Source: Desulfobacterales bacterium
GTDB lineage: Bacteria > Desulfobacterota > DSM-4660 > Desulfatiglandales > JALVZP01
Length of the DNA stretch: 10,912 nt
Assembly (NCBI GenBank): GCA_027037575.1
Contig: JALVZP010000115.1
Coordinates: forward strand, 1 to 10,912
Reading direction: 5' to 3'
The notes under the pieces were generated by a model. That model saw nothing but the letters and a program-made list of their open reading frames with translations, made no database searches and was not told the origin of the DNA. The translations under genes were made by a program, and so were the position numbers. Numbering within the stretch: the stretch's first letter is position 1; each line of letters starts with the position of its first letter. Below, one piece after another: positions 6,590 through 10,912 of this stretch.

Positions 6590-6638
6590 AAAACCCCACC
6601 AGGATCTTTTAAATAAAGGTCTTAATCCTGATGGGGTT
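6588..6638 (-). terminator. Intrinsic terminator or attenuator between HU and gpmI
   Basis: Minus-strand RNA can pair AACCCCA-U-CAGGAU (6638-6625) with AUCCUG-G-UGGGGUU (6605-6592), a 14-bp stem with one U-G wobble and a 19-nt loop, followed by a run of U (6591-6588). On the + strand the odd pair would be a C-A mismatch, so the structure is made for the minus transcript. It starts about 15 nt after the HU stop and ends right against the gpmI ribosome site. Confidence 0.85.
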
Positions 6639-6653
6639 GTGTCTTTTATTATT

Positions 6654-6923
6654 TTACTTTACGGCTTCCCTTAATGCCTTCCCAGGAACAAACTTTGGAA
6701 CCTTCTTTTCGGGTATCTTTATCTCCTTTCCAGTCCTTGGATTCCTTCCTACTCTTGCCTTCCTCTTTGCTACCTTAAATGTTCCAAAACCAATAATTGT
6801 TACAGACTCATTCTTGCTTAATGCATTTTTAATGGCAGCAAATACACAATCTACCGCCTTTTGAGCATCCTTCTTTGTTCCAATAACCTTGGCTACCTCA
6901 TTAATTAAATCACTTTTATTCAT
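6654..6923 (-). CDS. hup: HU-family DNA-binding protein
   Basis: An 89-residue nucleoid protein, the typical HU length, which binds and bends DNA as a dimer. MNKSDLINEVAKVIGTKKDAQKAVD forms the helical dimer body. The signature GFGTFKVAKRKARVGRNPRTGKEIKIP (residues 45-71) includes the DNA-embracing arm with GRNPRTG; P62 is the residue that wedges between base pairs. The C-terminus ends PGKALREAVK as expected. The SD AGGAGGGAGG (6926-6935) precedes the ATG by two bases as counted from its last G, an unusually long purine tract with the usable core further upstream. It lies 98 bp downstream of tRNA-Leu on the same strand and is followed by a strong terminator. HU versus IHF cannot be fully separated by eye, but a single short form favours HU. 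Confidence 0.96.
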   Translation of the reverse strand: MNKSDLINEVAKVIGTKKDAQKAVDCVFAAIKNALSKNESVTIIGFGTFKVAKRKARVGRNPRTGKEIKIPEKKVPKFVPGKALREAVK

Positions 6924-6968
6924 AACCTCCCTCCTTTTTTAATTTTATTAAAATTGCTAACAAATGTT

Positions 6969-6997
6969 TTTATAAGTTTCAACAAAAAAATGATAAA
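6969..6997 (-). promoter_or_regulatory. Possible HU promoter
   Basis: A -10-like TATAAA (6974-6969 on the minus strand) with a weak -35-like TTTATC (6997-6992) at 17 bp lies in a very AT-rich spacer between tRNA-Leu and HU. The -35 match is poor; transcription from the tRNA promoter is an alternative. Confidence 0.3.
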
Positions 6998-7021
6998 GAC
7001 TTCAAAAATATCCTAAAAATA

Positions 7022-7106
7022 TGCCGGAGGTCGGAGTCGAACCGACACGGGCACAAGGCCCACTGGATTTTGAGTCCAGCGCGTCTTCCAGTTCCGCCAC
7101 TCCGGC
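7022..7106 (-). tRNA. tRNA-Leu(CAA)
   Basis: An 85-nt class II tRNA. The acceptor GCCGGAG pairs with CTCCGGC, with discriminator A. The D arm reads GGCGGAACTGGAAGACGCG, a leucine-type D arm. The anticodon stem CTGGA/TCCAG encloses loop CTCAAAA with anticodon CAA, decoding UUG. The long variable arm is about GGGCCTTGTGCCC, and the T arm GTCGG-TTCGACT-CCGAC is perfect. No CCA is encoded; the sequence continues TATTTTTAGG, so CCA must be added by tRNA nucleotidyltransferase. It is the first gene after a good promoter and reads toward HU. Confidence 0.97.
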
Positions 7107-7116
7107 ATCCCTCCTT

Positions 7117-7145
7117 AATATATGTACACTGTTTTTGTTTATCAA
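7117..7145 (-). promoter_or_regulatory. Promoter of tRNA-Leu
   Basis: On the minus strand TTGATA (7145-7140) and TATATT (7122-7117) are exactly 17 bp apart, each differing from the consensus in one or two bases. The predicted RNA start near 7110 gives a leader of about four bases before the mature tRNA end at 7106, typical for stable RNA genes. Confidence 0.75.
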
Positions 7146-7170
7146 GGCTTTATTTATTTCCTTCATAGAG

Positions 7171-7176
7171 TATAAT
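7171..7176 (+). promoter_or_regulatory. -10 element of the J-protein gene
   Basis: A perfect TATAAT stands 57 bases before the J-protein ATG. The -35 region at 16-17 bp spacing (CTTTAT/TTTATT near 7148-7154) is weak. This would make the spacer a divergent promoter region shared with tRNA-Leu. Confidence 0.45.
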
Positions 7177-7233
7177 TATATAAATGTCAATAGCCAAATC
7201 GTCCAATTTATAATACTTTCTGAGGAAAAATTT

Positions 7234-7758
7234 ATGATGAAAAATTATTACAAGATTTTAGGTATAAAAAGAGATGCAGATGTGGATGAGATAAAGAAGG
7301 CGTTTAGGGAAAAAGTAAAAAAGTATCACCCTGATGCAAAAGGAGACAAAGAAGACCAGGATAAATTAATAGAAATTCAGGAAGCATATGAAGTATTAAG
7401 TGATAAAAAGAAAAGAGAAAAGTATGATAAAGAACTAAAGAAGATAGAAAAAGAAAGGAGGATTGAATATCCTCAAGAATTTTATTTTGAGATAGTTATA
7501 TCTCCTTTGGAAGCACGATATGGGAAAAGGATAAATATAGAGATTCCCATAATGAAAAGATGTCCAAGATGCCTTGGAGAAGTGGATCCTTTCTGTCCTA
7601 TTTGTAATGGTGAAGGGTTTCTATGGGATTATTATTATAAATCATTAATACTTCCTTGTGGCATAAGAAATGGAGCAACAATAAGATTTTCCCTTAAAGA
7701 TGCAGGAATAGATGTATGGATAAATCTAAGAGTGTTTATAAGTAGCTTTTTTATTTAA
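7234..7758 (+). CDS. Small DnaJ-like co-chaperone with a J domain and half a zinc finger
   Basis: A 174-residue cytosolic J-domain protein, expected to stimulate the ATPase of an Hsp70 (DnaK). The J domain is residues 3-67 with YKILGIKRDADVDEIKKAFR, the essential HPD at 32-34, and the QEAYEVLSDKKKREKYD helix. A short charged linker leads to a piece resembling DnaJ C-terminal domain I (ISPLEARYGKRINIEIP, 89-105). Only two CxxC motifs follow, CPRC (110-113) and CPICNGEG (121-128), where DnaJ has four CxxCxGxG. The end, GIRNGATIRFSLKDAG, again resembles DnaJ, but CTD II and the dimerisation end are absent. The start at 7234 has GAGG (7222-7225) eight bases upstream. The frame is also open upstream to 7021, but that part is antisense tRNA. 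The last 33 bases overlap the end of the MFS gene tail to tail. Confidence 0.88.
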   Translation: MMKNYYKILGIKRDADVDEIKKAFREKVKKYHPDAKGDKEDQDKLIEIQEAYEVLSDKKKREKYDKELKKIEKERRIEYPQEFYFEIVISPLEARYGKRINIEIPIMKRCPRCLGEVDPFCPICNGEGFLWDYYYKSLILPCGIRNGATIRFSLKDAGIDVWINLRVFISSFFI

Positions 7759-8895
7759 AAGAAAGAAAAGAAAGACTATGCTTATAAACTGTGTAATAAG
7801 GCAAAAATAGATCAAGTAAGAAATAGAGAATTTATAAACATACCCCATTATGCCACTTCCTATAAAAAAAGAAAGACCATAGATAGTATTAAAAAAACCA
7901 TAAGCTACACCCCTTTTTTCAGGAGAGGTAATATCTGCAACTATTGCTTTCATGATGGTTTCATGAACTCCCATAATAGCTCCCCAAAATGTTATTCCAA
8001 GAATTATCTTAAAAAAGCTATTAGAAAAGGCAAGGAAAGGGATTGGTATGGTTAGAATTGGTATAAGTGCAAGACATGTTATCCCTTTTTTGTCATATAG
8101 GTTTCCTATTATGAGTGCAAAAACGGCATCAATTCCCATAGCAACTGCATAACATATAGGAATGCCTATATCAGGAAATATTGATTTGTATTTTATATGA
8201 AAGGAGATTAGCTGAAAATTACAAAATCCAAGAACACTAAAAAAGATAAAGAAAAAATATAGCCATAGAATTCGTGAAAATCCCTTCTCCTTCTTTCCTT
8301 TGCTGGATTCAATCTCTTCTGGCTTTGGAATCCTTGCCTTTGCAATAAAGAGGAACAGAAGACAAAGGCAAGCTGGAATAACGAGAAAAGAAAATCCTTT
8401 TTTGTATCCATATCCTAAGAAAAATATGGCTGAAAAGAAGAGAGGGCCTATTATGGCACCAATCTGATCTAATGCTTCATGAAGTCCAAAACCTCTTCCC
8501 CTTCCTGTCCTTTTTGTAACATAAGAAAGTATAGAATCTCTTGCTGGAGTCCTTATTCCTTTACCAATCCTTTCCATTATCAGGAAAAGCCCTGCTATCT
8601 TCCACACATCTGCTATTGCCAGAAGAGGGATAGAAAAGAGCATTGCATAGCCAATTATTGTCATTGGCCAGTATAGGCCTGATCTATCTGCTATATATCC
8701 AGAAAAAATTCTTACTCCATATCCAAGAAATTCTCCAAGACCTGCAATTATTCCCACTGCTAATGAATTTGCACCCAATATTTCAAGATAAGGCCCTGAA
8801 ACACTTCTTGCTCCTTCATATACAATATCTCCAAAGAGGCTGACTATTCCCATAAGGATGATAAAATGGTAGGCATCTTTCCTATCTATTTGCAT
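7726..8895 (-). CDS. MFS transporter, 12 membrane segments
   Basis: A 389-residue inner-membrane secondary transporter of the major facilitator superfamily. Twelve hydrophobic segments can be followed, with a charged cytoplasmic loop (IPKPEEIESSKGKKEKGF) between segments 6 and 7. The motif-A-like GYIADRSGLYWP lies between segments 2 and 3, ERIGKGIRTPARDSILS after segment 4, and a second-half counterpart GNLYDKKG after segment 8. The substrate is not evident; the ERxGKGxRTPxRD signature marks a group of uncharacterised MFS exporters. The ATG overlaps the last codons of the TPR gene by 10 bp and has only a weak purine stretch (AAGAAAAAG) before it, suggesting translation coupled to the TPR gene. 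No terminator fits between its stop and the overlapping J-protein gene. Confidence 0.9.
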   Translation of the reverse strand: MQIDRKDAYHFIILMGIVSLFGDIVYEGARSVSGPYLEILGANSLAVGIIAGLGEFLGYGVRIFSGYIADRSGLYWPMTIIGYAMLFSIPLLAIADVWKIAGLFLIMERIGKGIRTPARDSILSYVTKRTGRGRGFGLHEALDQIGAIIGPLFFSAIFFLGYGYKKGFSFLVIPACLCLLFLFIAKARIPKPEEIESSKGKKEKGFSRILWLYFFFIFFSVLGFCNFQLISFHIKYKSIFPDIGIPICYAVAMGIDAVFALIIGNLYDKKGITCLALIPILTIPIPFLAFSNSFFKIILGITFWGAIMGVHETIMKAIVADITSPEKRGVAYGFFNTIYGLSFFIGSGIMGYVYKFSISYLIYFCLITQFISIVFLFFLLNKKATYKHS

Positions 8896-10912
8896 ATTCT
8901 TTTTCTTAAAAGAAGGTAGTAAAGTTTACATTTTCCAAGCTTACATGCTATTTTTGAATCCTTGCATGCGTCTTTATTCTTACTTAAACGAAGATAGACC
9001 CTTACCCTATTTTCATAAAAGACCGCCTTCTCAGGATTCAGTTCAATTGCCTTATTAAAATCCTTAAGTGCCTTTTCATAATCTCTAAGAAAGTAATAAA
9101 CTGTGCCTCTATTGTTATATAGAACAGGGTCTTTTGGAACAAGCTCTATTGCCTTACTATAATCCCTTATTGCTTCCTGATAATATCCAATATTGTCATA
9201 GCTTAGGCCTCTATAGAAATATGATGCTGCAAATGCTGGTTTTAATTTGATTGCCTTATCAAAATTTTTTATTGCCTCTTTCCATCTTCCCATACAGAAA
9301 TATCCATATCCACATTCATAGTATTCCTCAGCAGTCTTCGGAATAAGCTTCATCACACTGGAGATATAGAGATTAAATATACGTGGATTCAGGCTAATGG
9401 CCTTTTCTACATTTTTATTTGCTTCATCCCACTGGCATAGTCTCTCATATGTTAGCCCAAGCTGAAGATACGCATAGGCATAGTAAGGCTTTAATCTAAT
9501 CGCCTTTTTAAAGTCATCTATTGCCTTTTTGTATTCACCAAGATAACGATAAGCTATACCTCTACTGCAATATGCCTCTGCCAGAGAAGGAGATAAATTT
9601 ATTGCCTTATTTAGTTCTGATACTGCCTTATTGTATTTTCCTAAACAAAAATAGGCCTTTCCTTTATTTACATATGCGAGAAAGAAACCGGGAACAATTT
9701 TTGTTATATTATCAAAATCCAAAATTCCTTTTTCATATTTCTTTAACCCGCAAAATGCTATCCCCCTGTTATTATATGCATCTATATTGTATGGAGAGAT
9801 CTCTATTGCTTTATTTAAGGCATTTAACGCCTTTTTGTGTATTCCTATATAATTATATGTATATCCTTTATTTACATAAGCCATTAAGTATCTATGATTT
9901 AGCTTTATTGCATTATTAAAGTCCTTTATTGCCTCATTAAAATGTCCTAATTCGCTGTGGATACAACCTCTCATATAATAGGGAATATCCCATTTAGGAA
10001 GCATTTTGATTATATCTGTATAAACATCTATTGCCTTGTAATATGATTTTTCCAAATCTGTTAAAAAGATTGCCTTTGAAAGAAGGCTCATTCCATTTTT
10101 TTTCTCTTTTGAAAAGGATTTTTCCTCTTTACTTTCTTCTATGTTTACATACCAAAAAAGCTTCTTTTCCCTCTTTTTTAAGATCTCTTTTTCTAATCTC
10201 TTCAGATTTTCTTTCCTCAGGTATGCCCTTCCAAATATCTTTATCTCATAGGATGTTTTTGAACCCCCATTTATCTCTTTGGAAACAGAGATATGAGAAG
10301 GGCTAAATTGGTTAAGCCAGAAAAAGAGTTCAGATTTGGCTACATTTAACTGCTCTATTGCTTCAGAGATAGCAATAAGCTGGGAGAACATTTTTAAATC
10401 AGGTGAAAAAAAGGGGGCTTCTTTTTCCTTTCCATCCAGGATAAGAATCTCTTCAAATCCATTTATTACCGCCAAATCTTTTCCTTTTAAGATTTCTGGT
10501 ATGAAACAGAGAAGGAGAGCATTATTTGAGGGATAAGCATTTTTCAGCCTTAATGCATGATCAAGAAGCATGTTTCCTATTTGTGTATTTTCTACTCCCC
10601 CTTCAAAATTTACACTGAGAATTTTATTCCCTGGATTTAGGATGACTGATGGCTTCCTTCCATGTATAAATATAGACCTTAGGGCAATTATAAATTCATT
10701 TAGTGTAATCCCGGGAAGGGAAGGATCTGATATGCCAAATATTATTATATCCTTTTTTCCCCTATCATATATTACCCCTTTTATGTCCGTAATATAGGCA
10801 AGTTTATAAATAATAGAATCCTTTTTTCCTTTTTGAATCATCTCTTTTGCCTTTTTAAGAGAAAAAGCAGTATACCTTTCGCAATATGCAGGAGTTATGA
10901 AGGATAAGATAA
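8886..10912 (-). CDS. Large TPR-repeat protein, N-terminus outside the window
   Basis: The minus-strand frame is open from the right edge; reading on past the ATG at 10841 gives 23 more residues (ILSFITPAYCERYTAFSL...) without a stop, so that ATG is probably internal. The hydrophobic start of this extension could be the end of a signal peptide, which would make the protein exported; this is a guess. Numbering from the 10841 ATG, residues 1 to about 110 form a module with DIIIFGISDPSLPGITLNEFI, IALRSIFIHGRKPSVILNP and FEGGVENTQIGNMLLDHALRLK, resembling a DUF1598-like module found before TPRs. A basic segment (212-260) follows, then ten TPRs of 34 residues (285-638), broken once by a 15-residue linker after the sixth. 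TPR arrays bind other proteins; no enzymatic motif is visible. The stop overlaps the MFS start. Confidence 0.88.
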   Translation of the reverse strand, partial: ILSFITPAYCERYTAFSLKKAKEMIQKGKKDSIIYKLAYITDIKGVIYDRGKKDIIIFGISDPSLPGITLNEFIIALRSIFIHGRKPSVILNPGNKILSVNFEGGVENTQIGNMLLDHALRLKNAYPSNNALLLCFIPEILKGKDLAVINGFEEILILDGKEKEAPFFSPDLKMFSQLIAISEAIEQLNVAKSELFFWLNQFSPSHISVSKEINGGSKTSYEIKIFGRAYLRKENLKRLEKEILKKREKKLFWYVNIEESKEEKSFSKEKKNGMSLLSKAIFLTDLEKSYYKAIDVYTDIIKMLPKWDIPYYMRGCIHSELGHFNEAIKDFNNAIKLNHRYLMAYVNKGYTYNYIGIHKKALNALNKAIEISPYNIDAYNNRGIAFCGLKKYEKGILDFDNITKIVPGFFLAYVNKGKAYFCLGKYNKAVSELNKAINLSPSLAEAYCSRGIAYRYLGEYKKAIDDFKKAIRLKPYYAYAYLQLGLTYERLCQWDEANKNVEKAISLNPRIFNLYISSVMKLIPKTAEEYYECGYGYFCMGRWKEAIKNFDKAIKLKPAFAASYFYRGLSYDNIGYYQEAIRDYSKAIELVPKDPVLYNNRGTVYYFLRDYEKALKDFNKAIELNPEKAVFYENRVRVYLRLSKNKDACKDSKIACKLGKCKLYYLLLRKRICK
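8928..9989 (-). repeat. Ten tandem TPR units, 102-bp period
   Basis: Ten units with the TPR pattern (A/G at helix turns, KAI-LNP ends) repeat every 34 codons: six in a row (residues 285-488), a 15-residue linker, then four (504-638; the last is 33 residues and rich in Cys and Lys). At DNA level the + strand shows a recurring ATTGCCTTAT..AAA text roughly every 102 bases. Confidence 0.85.

Noticed and set aside
7107..7116. AAGGAGGGATG just before tRNA-Leu on the minus strand, looking like an SD and start codon
   Set aside because: There is no gap between SD and ATG, and what follows is the tRNA itself; chance resemblance.
7021..7233. Long N-terminal extension of the J-protein starting MPEVGVEPTRAQGP
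   Set aside because: This is the antisense translation of tRNA-Leu, a well-known false protein N-terminus. The SD and the J-domain start both point to 7234.

Overview
The window comes from an AT-rich bacterium. Arg is mostly AGA/AGG and Ile often ATA, Shine-Dalgarno sites are strong, and genes are tightly packed. HU, iPGM of the bacterial alkaline-phosphatase-fold type and a class II tRNA-Leu without an encoded CCA all fit Bacteria. The codon style resembles thermophilic or subsurface uncultured lineages, but the phylum cannot be named from the sequence. I see no phage, insertion sequence or CRISPR array, and no gene-free stretch longer than 300 bases.

Left part, + strand (1-3597): a compact operon of rtcB (5' end outside the window), a flavodoxin-family protein, larB and an M20 metallopeptidase-family hydrolase. 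Gaps between genes are 12, 1 and 1 nt. larB makes the first intermediate of the nickel-pincer cofactor, but larC and larE are not in the window.

Toxin-antitoxin island (about 3620-4206, +): a BrnT-like toxin followed by a CopG/BrnA-like ribbon-helix-helix antitoxin. The promoter holds two identical 8-bp palindromes spaced exactly 11 bp, a classic arrangement for such repressors. The toxin appears leaderless, while the antitoxin has a near-perfect Shine-Dalgarno and an ATGA overlap. The antitoxin is frameshifted in its DNA-binding domain: its conserved C-terminus lies in the -1 frame.

Middle, - strand (4214-7106): read right to left, tRNA-Leu(CAA), HU, a hairpin terminator/attenuator, gpmI and a repeat-built coiled-coil protein with alternating 7- and 11-residue units. 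A good sigma70-type promoter stands in front of the tRNA.

Right part: a small J-domain protein with half a zinc finger (7234-7758, +) overlaps tail-to-tail with an MFS transporter (-). The MFS gene is coupled by a 10-bp overlap to a large TPR protein with ten TPRs, whose reading frame stays open past the right edge.

Most genes are housekeeping. The least ordinary parts are the toxin-antitoxin locus, the coiled-coil gene facing it, the half-zinc-finger J-protein and the N-terminal module of the TPR protein.
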